From a virus, in IMG/VR virus record IMGVR_UViG_3300046538_000096, positions 1 to 36,856 of that record: a stretch of DNA of 36,856 nucleotides; one strand, 5' to 3'. The notes beneath the pieces are model-generated. The model was not told the origin of the DNA and ran no database searches. It worked only from the letters and a program-made list of their open reading frames with translations. The position numbers and the translations under genes are program-made. The first letter of the stretch is position 1, and the number at the start of each line of letters is the position of its first letter. This document shows, piece after piece, positions 12,890 through 20,612 of the stretch.

Positions 12890-14664
12890 GCTGCTTGTTC
12901 CTGTTGGTTGGTGTCGGGGAATGGTAGGTCATTAATAACGTATCCCGCAAGCAGCATTTTAGCTGTGATGCGTTCGCGTAATTCTTTGGCGTCTTGCGCT
13001 TTCAAGCCCATGGCTGCCAGCACGTCAAGTTTGAACGTGTGATAGAAGCGCATGGTGCAGCTTTCAATGTCCTCAGCCGGGAACATGCCCGCCCAACAGT
13101 TCATGCTGTGCCGCAGGTTGCGTTGCTCGCGTTGCAACTCGGCCTGCATGTTAGCGATGTTGCGGCCTATCGCGGTCCCCTGATGCTGCTGCGCGATGTA
13201 CTGCGGCTTGTCGATCTTGTTGGCAGCAGTGCGCAGGGCTGCGAGTTCCTCATCGCTGTACAGATAGATGTCACCGTCCACCACTTGCGGGCCACTGGCC
13301 TCAGTCGGCGGTGCAGGGTCTTGGCGCTTACCGCAATAGGGGCACGTGTGCTTGATGCGCTCAAAGTGCTTGGCGCACAGCGGGGCCTTGTTGTCACACG
13401 TGCGCAGTGGGATACCGTCGTCAGCACCCCCACGGCTACGGCTGGCAAGGCTCCAAAGCTTGTCTTGGTCTGGTGGCCCACCGTGGCGTATCAAGTTGCC
13501 TACGTGGTCATGGATCACCCCACGCGGCTTGTCAGACTGGCTGATCAGCATCAAGCGTTGTAGTGGTGTGTAGGTGTCCCAGGCTGCGGCAAGTATTGGG
13601 CTGATCATCAGACGCAGCACACGACCCCACTGCTGAGCGTATAGAGAGAACGAAGCGGTTGCCCTGGCCATGATGACAATCTCAATGGCCGGCAGGTCGA
13701 AGCCCTCACCGAACAGGTCAACGTTAACCAGCATCAACAGCTCACGGGCACGGAACCTGCGCAGGATGTTTCGGCGCTCGGCGCTCGGCGTGTCGGCGGT
13801 CACCAGGGCTGCGGGTACACCCGAACGGTTAAACTGGTCGGTGAGCTTCTGAGCCTCTTCAATGTTCTGCGCGAAGCAAACCCCCAGCTTGCCCATGGCC
13901 TCACTGACGTACGTCCCGACAACCTCACCAACAAAGTATTTGGAGCTACGCATCAGCGTGGCTGCTTCCTCTTTGCTCAGCTCACCTGTTGATGTCGTCT
14001 TGACTTTGGCCAGGTCCAAGTCACGAACCTTGAAGCCACGATAGTCATAGTCGGTCAGATAGCCGTTGTCGATGCACCAGCGCATGCCGGGGCCTTCAAT
14101 CATTTCGTCAACGATACCGTCAAAGTCTCGACCGAGCCCCTTGCCATCAGCGCGGCACGGCGTGGCGGTGTACAGCAGGCCGGCAACCTCGGGGCTGAAA
14201 TAATTGAAGACCTCACCCCACTTGTTTTTCTTGAGCGCGTGGTGCCCTTCGTCGATCACCCCGAGCGTTGCGCGCTTGAAGCGTTCACCCCAATCAGAAT
14301 TTTTGGACTTCACGGTGTCCACGCTGGCGATGGTCCAATCAGCTTTATTCTGGTTGATATAGCTGCGCCCGAACTCCTCATAGTGCTCGGTCTGGATGTC
14401 GGCAACCGTTGCCTTGGGTGCTGCCACCGAATGCACAATCCCCTCACGCGCAAAGGCTTTTGAGATTTGACCCACCAGCTCTTTGCGGTGGGCCATCGAT
14501 ACGCCCCAACCGTCGTGATGACGCGCCATGTCGCCCATACAGACGGTTTTACCGCCACCCGTGGGAATCACAACCATCACGTTGCGCTTGCCCCTTGGCA
14601 GCGTTCGGTGAGCGTGCCGGGTCTTATCGTTCGCTTCTTGTTGGAAGCCCCGTAAATTCGCCAT
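12886..14664 (-). CDS. Superfamily 2 (DEAD/DEAH-type) helicase
   Basis: 592 aa from MANLRGFQQE. The motor motifs are clear: Walker A IPTGGGKT (33-40), AHRKEL (58-63), DEGH (138-141), TATP (166-169), GEGFDLP (319-325), and motif VI QQWGRVLR (344-351). A C-terminal Cys set (C423, C430, C441, C444; last pair CPYC) may bind zinc. This is the type of SF2 helicase seen in phage replication modules, comparable in role to T4 UvsW. It is divergently transcribed from the plus-strand replication genes and starts the operon that ends with the TetR-type gene. Confidence 0.9.
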   Translation of the reverse strand: MANLRGFQQEANDKTRHAHRTLPRGKRNVMVVIPTGGGKTVCMGDMARHHDGWGVSMAHRKELVGQISKAFAREGIVHSVAAPKATVADIQTEHYEEFGRSYINQNKADWTIASVDTVKSKNSDWGERFKRATLGVIDEGHHALKKNKWGEVFNYFSPEVAGLLYTATPCRADGKGLGRDFDGIVDEMIEGPGMRWCIDNGYLTDYDYRGFKVRDLDLAKVKTTSTGELSKEEAATLMRSSKYFVGEVVGTYVSEAMGKLGVCFAQNIEEAQKLTDQFNRSGVPAALVTADTPSAERRNILRRFRARELLMLVNVDLFGEGFDLPAIEIVIMARATASFSLYAQQWGRVLRLMISPILAAAWDTYTPLQRLMLISQSDKPRGVIHDHVGNLIRHGGPPDQDKLWSLASRSRGGADDGIPLRTCDNKAPLCAKHFERIKHTCPYCGKRQDPAPPTEASGPQVVDGDIYLYSDEELAALRTAANKIDKPQYIAQQHQGTAIGRNIANMQAELQREQRNLRHSMNCWAGMFPAEDIESCTMRFYHTFKLDVLAAMGLKAQDAKELRERITAKMLLAGYVINDLPFPDTNQQEQAA

Positions 14665-14691
14665 CCTTTGAAATCCCCGTGAAAATAATAT

Positions 14692-14720
14692 TTGCAACCG
14701 GCGTTAATTATGCTTAGTCT
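14692..14720 (+). promoter_or_regulatory. Candidate promoter for the plus-strand replication operon
   Basis: TTGCAA, a 17-nt spacer, then TAGTCT, about 35 nt upstream of the first plus-strand start. The spacer contains GCGTTAATTATGC, only loosely related to the 17-bp operator. The same region must also hold the divergent helicase promoter, perhaps using TATTAT on the minus strand near 14685, but I see no good -35 for it. Confidence 0.5.
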
Positions 14721-14755
14721 TGCCCAACTTCACAACCACCCAGGAACACAAAGCA

Positions 14756-15697
14756 ATGCAAATCTCACTTACATTTAGCCCAGCAGAAGACAACCACGTT
14801 GACGTCTCCCGTGTGGTCGATGCAGTTTACGGCGTTAAGAGTTCCCCAAAGCTGACACCGGCTGTAGATGCGCCTCATATTGCGCAACCTACGGCTGTCG
14901 TCGAACCTTCGCAGCCTTCCCCGGTGAACAGCCCTGCCCCGGTCGCTGAATTCCCAAACCCCTCGATTGCCCCTACAGTGGTGGTATTGGATACCCCTGT
15001 CGTGAATGGCCCTGCGGGTGTCGCGCTTGATAAGAACGGTATCCCGTGGGATGCGCGGATACACTCAGGTGGTCGTGACGAACAAGGCAACCCTAAAAAG
15101 AACGCTGACGGCTCGTGGGCCAAAAAGAAAGGCGTTGATGACCTGACCAAAGCCAACATCACCAAAGAGCTGCAAAACCTGATGGCCGCTCAGATTGGCC
15201 ACGCTGCGCCGCCTGCTGGCCTTCCTGCCGGTGGCGTGCTGGGTAACCCGGTAAACGAGCCGCATCAAGTAGCTGTTGCGCTACCGACCGACCCAAACGC
15301 CTTTGTTGCAGTCCCAATCGGTGGTGCACCGTCTGGTCAAGCAATTGCACCGATGCCTGCCCCGGTGGTGGAACCTGCGCCAGTTACATTGCAACCGCAA
15401 ATCGCGCCAATGCCAATGGCAGACGCCCCAACCCTGGCCCCGCAAATCGCGCCAATGCCAACGCCAATGCCTGCGCAGGCCGCAGCGCCGACAAGCTATC
15501 AAGACCTGGCCGTGTGGCTGGCTCCAAACCTGCAAGATTCAGGCGGTAAGCTGAGCACTGCGCACGTTGAGCACTTCTGCCGTCAATGCAACATCGTCAA
15601 CGCTCAAGGCGTCGGTGAGTTCGCCTTGGTCGCCAATCGTCCTGACGCAGTGGCCTGGCTGCACCAAGCGTTCACCGCTCAGATTGCGGCCTCCTAA
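14756..15697 (+). CDS. Pro/Ala-rich phage protein with WDxRIH motif
   Basis: 314 aa from ATG 14756 (AGGA about 10 nt upstream); the upstream TTG at 14720 overlaps the -10 and is unlikely. The conserved-looking core is PWDARIHSGG with NADGSWAKKKGVDD (about residues 97-130). It recurs in phage proteins encoded just before DUF2800/DUF2815 genes (recalled, not searched). A long Pro/Met/Ala linker follows, with repeated PQIAPMP. The final 65 residues (SYQDLAVWLAP to AVAWLHQAF) look folded. Probably an accessory replication or recombination protein. Function unproven. Confidence 0.8.
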   Translation: MQISLTFSPAEDNHVDVSRVVDAVYGVKSSPKLTPAVDAPHIAQPTAVVEPSQPSPVNSPAPVAEFPNPSIAPTVVVLDTPVVNGPAGVALDKNGIPWDARIHSGGRDEQGNPKKNADGSWAKKKGVDDLTKANITKELQNLMAAQIGHAAPPAGLPAGGVLGNPVNEPHQVAVALPTDPNAFVAVPIGGAPSGQAIAPMPAPVVEPAPVTLQPQIAPMPMADAPTLAPQIAPMPTPMPAQAAAPTSYQDLAVWLAPNLQDSGGKLSTAHVEHFCRQCNIVNAQGVGEFALVANRPDAVAWLHQAFTAQIAAS

Positions 15698-15699
15698 TC

Positions 15700-16857
15700 A
15701 TGGATACCCCACAATTCACTTTGCGCCCTAGCGCTGCTGGGTTGTGGGTTCGGTGTGCGGGCTACGCCACAATGGCCACCCGCTTTCCCGAACTCCCCGG
15801 CGACAATGAGGTACGTGAGGAAGGTACGGCGGGTCATTGGGCTGCGTTTGAAATCGGCAACAACCGACCAGTTCCAGAAGGTACGGTAGCGCCAAACGGT
15901 GTCACGCTGACTGAGGAAATTCTAGACGGTGTGGCCGAGTACCTGGCGGTCCTGCGGTCTTGGGGCTCCCCGATTTACCTTGAGTCTCAGGTTGCAATCC
16001 CAAGCATTCACGCTGAGTGCGGTGGCACCGTAGACGCGTGGTCATGGGATGCACCGAACCGCACACTGTACGTTGCAGATTTGAAGCTCGGGTATGTCCC
16101 GGTTGACCCTTTCGAGCTTTGGCAATTGCTCGCGTATTTCCGGGGGATTCTGGATTACCTGCAAGCGATTCACGGGATGTTCACCGAGCACTTCAAAGTG
16201 GTGTTCGTGATCGTGCAACCTCGCGGCTATGGTCACGACACCGTGAAGACTTGGCGGGTTAACAGTGAGCGCTTGATTCCGTACATGACCACGCTGCGCA
16301 CGGCTGCTCATAACGCAATCGCCTTTCGCGACGGTGAGTATGGTCAGCGTGTTGGGAGTGAGAAGGGTGCCTTTACGGCTGGCCCACACTGCGAGAACTG
16401 TTCAGCCAAAGCTGACTGTGCAACATTGCAAGCTGCATCACTGCAACTGATTGACGTGTCAACTGATCACGGCGCGCTTGAACTGACGTACGACCAAGCG
16501 GCTGCTGAGCTGCGCAGGTTGGACCGCGCAATCAAGGTGATGGAAGCTCGCCAGTCGGGACTTGAGGGCAAGTTGACTCACGGTATTCAGAAGGACGGAT
16601 TCATCCACCGCAATTTTGAAATGAGCGGCGGCAATGGCAAGTTGGCATGGGAAGACGGCAAGATGTTGCAGGCCATCGCCCTCGCTAAAGTGCTCGGCTT
16701 CGACATCGCAAAACCGCTACAGGCTTTGACACCAACCCAGGCAAAGGCCAAAGTTCCAGGCGCCGTACTTGACGCTTTCACGGTGCGCAAATCAGGCTCG
16801 CTTAAACTGCGCCGCCTGGCAGACAATCACGCTGACAAACTTTTCAATCAGGAATAA
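15700..16857 (+). CDS. DUF2800 PD-(D/E)XK nuclease with Fe-S cluster signature
   Basis: 385 aa, 2 nt after the previous stop. Nuclease motifs: EEGTAGHW (40-47), GGTVDAW with D112, VADLKLGY with D127 and K129, and ELWQLLAYFRG with Q142. This is the RecB/Cas4-type order. Cys residues C19 (LWVRCAGYA) and C231, C234, C240 (HCENCSAKADC) give the one-plus-three pattern used by AddB and Cas4 for a 4Fe-4S cluster. Probable role: exonuclease for DNA end processing in recombination-dependent replication, working with the SSB encoded next. The C-terminal part is helical. Confidence 0.87.
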   Translation: MDTPQFTLRPSAAGLWVRCAGYATMATRFPELPGDNEVREEGTAGHWAAFEIGNNRPVPEGTVAPNGVTLTEEILDGVAEYLAVLRSWGSPIYLESQVAIPSIHAECGGTVDAWSWDAPNRTLYVADLKLGYVPVDPFELWQLLAYFRGILDYLQAIHGMFTEHFKVVFVIVQPRGYGHDTVKTWRVNSERLIPYMTTLRTAAHNAIAFRDGEYGQRVGSEKGAFTAGPHCENCSAKADCATLQAASLQLIDVSTDHGALELTYDQAAAELRRLDRAIKVMEARQSGLEGKLTHGIQKDGFIHRNFEMSGGNGKLAWEDGKMLQAIALAKVLGFDIAKPLQALTPTQAKAKVPGAVLDAFTVRKSGSLKLRRLADNHADKLFNQE

Positions 16858-16863
16858 AAGACA

Positions 16864-18036
16864 ATGCCGATTAAAATGCTTTCCCCTACTGGCCGTATCG
16901 TTCAAGGCAACCCGCTGTTCAAGTCCCCTGTAATGGACGACGTGACCAAGCAACAGAAAATCGGCAAGGACGGTCAACCGTCGTTCAACTGGTGGATCAC
17001 TGTAGCCTTTGACAAGAAAGACCCGGCAACGTGGCCAATGATCTGCGCCATCAAGCAGGAAGCAGCAGCCGCATACCCTCAGTTGTTCCCTCAAGGCTGG
17101 AATCCGAACAGCCCCAACGAAGGTTGTGTGCGCCCTGACTTCGCGTTCAAGGTTGTTGACGGTGACGGCATGGACCTCAACGGTAAACCGCACAGCAACA
17201 AAGAAGGTTGGGGTGGGCACTACATCCTGAAAATCAGCACCTACGCAGGCACCATGAAGTGCTATGACGGTCTGCAAAACAACCTGCCAATCACCGACAT
17301 GGAAGCAATCCACACCGGCAAGTTCGTTCGCGTCTCGTTGGACATCAAGGGTAACGGCTGGACGGGTCAGGGCAACAGCAAGCCAGGTCTGTTTATCAAC
17401 CCTGATGGCGTGCAGCTCGTTGGCCACGGTGCCAAGATCAGCGGTGGTCCTGACGCTGAAACCATGTTCGCCGCGCCGGTCAGCACGTACGTTCCTGCGG
17501 GCATGTCGCTCACCGCACCGGTTGCAGCAATTGCCATGCCTGGCCAACCTATGCAGATGCCAGGTCAGGCCGCACCGCAGCCTCAGATGACCCCGGCGCC
17601 ACAACCGCAAATGCAGATGGTTGCCCCTCAGCCTGCCGCACCGGTCTACACCATGACCGCAGCAGCTCAGGGCTACACCCGTGAACAATGGCTCGCCAAC
17701 GGCCAGACTGACGAAAGCTTGATCGCTGCGGGTTACATGACCGTCAGCACCCCGGCGCCAGCGATGGTAGCGCCACAGCCTCAAATGCAGATGCAAACCC
17801 CTGCACCGATGGGCAACCAACCGCAGATGCAGGCGCCTATCGTGCAACAGGCACCAGCGCCTCAAGCACCCCCGGCGCTAGTGATGGCGACCCCTAACCC
17901 GGCGTTCACTCAGTCCGCCATTGCCCCAACCTACACCATGACCCCCGCAGCGCAGGGCTACACCCGCGAGCAGTGGTTGGCCAACGGTCAGACCGATGCA
18001 GCGTTGATCGCAGCGGGTATGATGCTCGTTGCATAA
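16864..18036 (+). CDS. DUF2815 single-stranded DNA-binding protein
   Basis: 390 aa. The first 200 residues match DUF2815-type phage SSBs: a start like MPIKMLSPTGRIVQGNPLF, then SFNWWITVAFDKKDP, GHYILKISTY, and FVRVSLDIKGNG...KPGLFINPDGVQLVG. The usual short C-terminal motif is present twice here, at residues 262-292 and 357-387, 27 of 31 identical, joined by Pro/Gln/Met linkers. Such tails usually recruit replication partners. The gene sits between nuclease and polymerase and ends just before a terminator, consistent with high expression relative to the polymerase. Confidence 0.87.
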   Translation: MPIKMLSPTGRIVQGNPLFKSPVMDDVTKQQKIGKDGQPSFNWWITVAFDKKDPATWPMICAIKQEAAAAYPQLFPQGWNPNSPNEGCVRPDFAFKVVDGDGMDLNGKPHSNKEGWGGHYILKISTYAGTMKCYDGLQNNLPITDMEAIHTGKFVRVSLDIKGNGWTGQGNSKPGLFINPDGVQLVGHGAKISGGPDAETMFAAPVSTYVPAGMSLTAPVAAIAMPGQPMQMPGQAAPQPQMTPAPQPQMQMVAPQPAAPVYTMTAAAQGYTREQWLANGQTDESLIAAGYMTVSTPAPAMVAPQPQMQMQTPAPMGNQPQMQAPIVQQAPAPQAPPALVMATPNPAFTQSAIAPTYTMTPAAQGYTREQWLANGQTDAALIAAGMMLVA

Positions 18037-18058
18037 CTGACCCCTCCCAACCTACAAA

Positions 18059-18083
18059 CCCCGGCGCGTCCGGGGTTTTCTTT
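18059..18083 (+). terminator. Intrinsic terminator between SSB and polymerase genes
   Basis: Stem CCCCGG/CCGGGG, loop CGCGT, followed by TTTTCTTT. It ends only 12 nt before the polymerase ATG and overlaps its presumed ribosome-binding region. Confidence 0.75.
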
Positions 18084-18095
18084 GAGTGCACCAAT

Positions 18096-20039
18096 ATGGG
18101 CAATTACTCCCAGGCGCCAACAGACGTTGAGTGTTATCGCAACTATTTTTTGATCAAAGCACCTGGCTACAGTTTCGAGGTTCGCCCGCATTGGCAGCTT
18201 CCAAACGTGATGGGCCTGCGGTTCTTCCTGGCCTCGCACGAAATCATCACGTTCAACGGCAAGAACTATGATGAGCCGATGATTGCTGCGTGCCTGCACC
18301 TCATCACGAGCAACCCGGCGATCACACCCACGCAGCTTTGCGCGGCGCTCAAGGCGTACAGCGACAGCATCATTGTTGGGCGTGTCAGGGGCTGGCAGTT
18401 CTACAAACAAAACAACATCCCTGAGCTACCATGGCTCAAGCACATCGACTTGTTTGAGGTGGCGCCAGGCGTGGGTATCGGCCTCAAAATGTACATGGGG
18501 CGCATGCACTCAGAAACCCTGCAAGACCTGCCAGTTGAGCCGAGTGCAAACCTGACTGAGCAGGAAATGAACATCCTTGAAAACTACTGCGGTAATGACC
18601 TGACCGGCACGCAAGGATTGAAGGATACCATCAAGGGTCGCCTTGAGTTGCGCCGCACGATCAGCGAAGACCTCGGCGTTGACGTCATGAGCAAATCAGA
18701 CGCCCAAATCAGCGAGTCAACCATTATCGCCAAACTCGGCTGGCGACCGCAGAAGGTCACCTATCCGCACGGGTATCAGTTCCACTACCAGGCCCCGCCG
18801 TTCATCAAGTTCAAGACTCAGCAAATGCAGCAGGTGTTGGCCACGGTGCTGACGAATGCGTTTACGGTCAATGATGTTGATCAGCTCAAGATGCCTGGCG
18901 AGGATGATGAGGTGTGTGACGCTGACGGACGCAAGATCAAAACGGGGATCATCATTCCCCCGGCGATCAAAGCCATCCGTGTTGCGATGGGCATCAGCGT
19001 TTACAAGTTCGGCATTGGCGGATTGCACAGCCAAGAGAAATCGATTTTTCACCTGACGGAACCGGGCAAGTGGTCGCTGTCAGACCACGACGTTGCGAGT
19101 TACTACCCGTCGCTCATCCTGCTGATGAACATGTATCCCGGCGCAATCGGTGAGGCGTTCATTGAGATTTACCGCAGGGTCTACACCGAGCGCTTGCACG
19201 CTAAAAACATGGCAGGCACGTGCAAGAAGGCCGGCGACAGCGAGGGTGCCAAGCGTTGGAAGACCATTGCCGACAGCTTGAAAATTGTGCTCAACGGCGC
19301 GTTCGGCAAACTTGGTTCGAAATACTCAATCCTGTTCGCCCCCGAGCTGCTTATCCGCACCACCATCACCGGCCAGCTCGCGCTGCTCATGCTCATTGAA
19401 GACATGGAACTTGCAGGTATCCCGGTCGTGTCAGCGAACACTGACGGCATTATCGTCAAGACGCCCCACGGCATGGAAGCGACCCGCGATGCCATTCTAA
19501 AAGCATGGGAAGCGGCCACCGGCCTTGAGACTGAGGAAACCAAATACACCGCCGTGTTTAGCAGGGATGTGAACAACTACATTGCGTTCAAGCCAGACGG
19601 CACCCACAAGGCTAAAGGGGTGTTTGGCGAGTCAGGCGTATCGCCCGAAGCCAGCCCAACCGGCAAGAACCCAGACATTGATATCTGCTCAGACGCGGTG
19701 ATCGCGTACTTGGCCAGGGGTACACCGCTTTATACAACCATCCGCAATTGCACGGACATTCGCAGGTTCCTCACCGTGGCCACGTGTAAAGGCGGCGGCT
19801 ATTGGGAAGGGACCGGTGAGGTGCTGGGTAAAACAGTTCGCTGGTATTACGGCAAGGGCTCAACGCACGCCATCAGGTCAACCAAGCTGCGTGCCGGCCA
19901 GACCATTGGCAACATGGTTGCCGGGAGTACCGGCAGTATTCCGTGCATGCGTCTACCTGCTCAGCTCCCGGCAGACATCGACTATGAGTTTTATGAGCGC
20001 GAAGCCTACAAGATGCTGGGAACAATTGGTGTTCGATAA
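18096..20039 (+). CDS. Family B DNA polymerase with 3'-5' exonuclease
   Basis: 647 aa from MGNYSQ; the frame is open further upstream but there is no good start there. Exonuclease motifs: DVECYRNYF (Exo I, D10 and E12), FNGKNYD (Exo II, N54 and D59), YCGND (Exo III, Y164 and D168). Polymerase motifs: DHDVASYYPSL (motif A, D332), KIVLNGAFGKLGS (motif B, 396-408) and SANTDGI (motif C, 447-452). Motif C lacks the first Asp of the usual DTDS but keeps the second. It is shorter than cellular family B enzymes, as is normal for phages. It probably replicates the genome from primers made by the PrimPol. Confidence 0.92.
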   Translation: MGNYSQAPTDVECYRNYFLIKAPGYSFEVRPHWQLPNVMGLRFFLASHEIITFNGKNYDEPMIAACLHLITSNPAITPTQLCAALKAYSDSIIVGRVRGWQFYKQNNIPELPWLKHIDLFEVAPGVGIGLKMYMGRMHSETLQDLPVEPSANLTEQEMNILENYCGNDLTGTQGLKDTIKGRLELRRTISEDLGVDVMSKSDAQISESTIIAKLGWRPQKVTYPHGYQFHYQAPPFIKFKTQQMQQVLATVLTNAFTVNDVDQLKMPGEDDEVCDADGRKIKTGIIIPPAIKAIRVAMGISVYKFGIGGLHSQEKSIFHLTEPGKWSLSDHDVASYYPSLILLMNMYPGAIGEAFIEIYRRVYTERLHAKNMAGTCKKAGDSEGAKRWKTIADSLKIVLNGAFGKLGSKYSILFAPELLIRTTITGQLALLMLIEDMELAGIPVVSANTDGIIVKTPHGMEATRDAILKAWEAATGLETEETKYTAVFSRDVNNYIAFKPDGTHKAKGVFGESGVSPEASPTGKNPDIDICSDAVIAYLARGTPLYTTIRNCTDIRRFLTVATCKGGGYWEGTGEVLGKTVRWYYGKGSTHAIRSTKLRAGQTIGNMVAGSTGSIPCMRLPAQLPADIDYEFYEREAYKMLGTIGVR

Positions 20040-20042
20040 GTG

Positions 20043-20071
20043 TTGACCGACCGTCATTAGTGGTCTATTCT
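20043..20071 (+). promoter_or_regulatory. Promoter with 17-bp operator on the plus strand
   Basis: TTGACC, GACCGTCATTAGTGGTC (17 nt), TATTCT. The spacer matches the reference operator at 14 of 17 and is the most palindromic copy (GACC...GGTC). It starts 3 nt after the polymerase stop and drives the small genes at 20109 and 20378. Confidence 0.85.
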
Positions 20072-20108
20072 TCAATTACTGAAACGAACAACCCCGGAGC
20101 ACGACGAG

Positions 20109-20309
20109 ATGACCAACGTATTGAACGCGCTGAAAATGCTCAAAGATGCGGACTATAAAGCACTGTCGATTCACGACCACACAGTTGTTGCCATAGACCC
20201 GGTGCAATGCAGTAGCGGCCAGCGCAAGTGGACAGAAGAACGTGAAGTGCCGATGAATGTAGCCAACGGTCTTGAGCGAGTTGCCCACTTCATCAGCGAG
20301 CGCGAATAA
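20109..20309 (+). CDS. Small hypothetical protein (66 aa)
   Basis: ATG about 38 nt after the -10 of the operator-type promoter, with GGAG upstream. The product (MTNVLNALKMLKDADYKAL, then HDHTVVAIDPVQC and an acidic helix) has no recognised domain. It is the only plus-strand gene directly behind the shared operator, so it should follow the same control as the minus-strand early genes. Confidence 0.65.
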   Translation: MTNVLNALKMLKDADYKALSIHDHTVVAIDPVQCSSGQRKWTEEREVPMNVANGLERVAHFISERE

Positions 20310-20326
20310 CCAACCCCGCCAACCGC

Positions 20327-20346
20327 AAGCCCCAATTAAGGGGCTT
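20327..20346 (+). terminator. Weak hairpin between two small genes
   Basis: Stem AAGCCCC/GGGGCTT with a 6-nt AATTAA loop, followed by only a short T-run (TTTGCC overlapping the stem). It may be a partial terminator reducing expression of the next gene. Confidence 0.45.
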
Positions 20347-20377
20347 TGCCAGCACCGACACCCAAAGGACACGCGCA

Positions 20378-20584
20378 ATGACCATGCCCGACCCAGGCCG
20401 TGCAATGATCCAAACCAAGCTAGACATGGCCTTGAAGACCCACGAGGAACGGGCGCAAGAGTTGTTCCGTGAGGTGTTCGCCATGCTGGATTATGCAATG
20501 GTTGTTGGTCACCTCAGCCCCGGTGAGTTCAGCAACTGGCGCCGGCTGGTTGATCTGCACAAGTTCAGGCGCCAGCACCAATAA
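20378..20584 (+). CDS. Small hypothetical helical protein (68 aa)
   Basis: AAAGGA lies 8 nt before the ATG. The product is helical: AMIQTKLDMALKTHEERAQELFREVFAML, then GHLSPGEFSNWRRLVDLHKF. Last gene on the plus strand; its stop abuts the bidirectional terminator. No family recognised. Confidence 0.65.
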   Translation: MTMPDPGRAMIQTKLDMALKTHEERAQELFREVFAMLDYAMVVGHLSPGEFSNWRRLVDLHKFRRQHQ

Positions 20585-20585
20585 G

Positions 20586-20612
20586 AAAAGCCCTCATTGC
20601 GAGGGCTTTTTT
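20586..20612. terminator. Bidirectional terminator between convergent units
   Basis: Stem AAAAGCCCTC/GAGGGCTTTT, loop ATTGC, with TTTTTT on the plus strand and TTTTC on the minus. It stops both the plus-strand early genes and the minus-strand lysis genes. The last codons and stop of Rz lie in the stem. Confidence 0.92.

Noticed and set aside
14720-14755. TTG start adding 12 residues to the first plus-strand gene
   Set aside because: It overlaps the predicted -10 element, whereas ATG 14756 has AGGA at good spacing.
16792-17865. 357-codon minus-strand frame opposite the SSB gene
   Set aside because: Begins with a run dominated by Arg, His, Leu and Trp produced by the antisense of Pro/Gln/Met-rich codons. 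The plus-strand SSB is clearly the gene.
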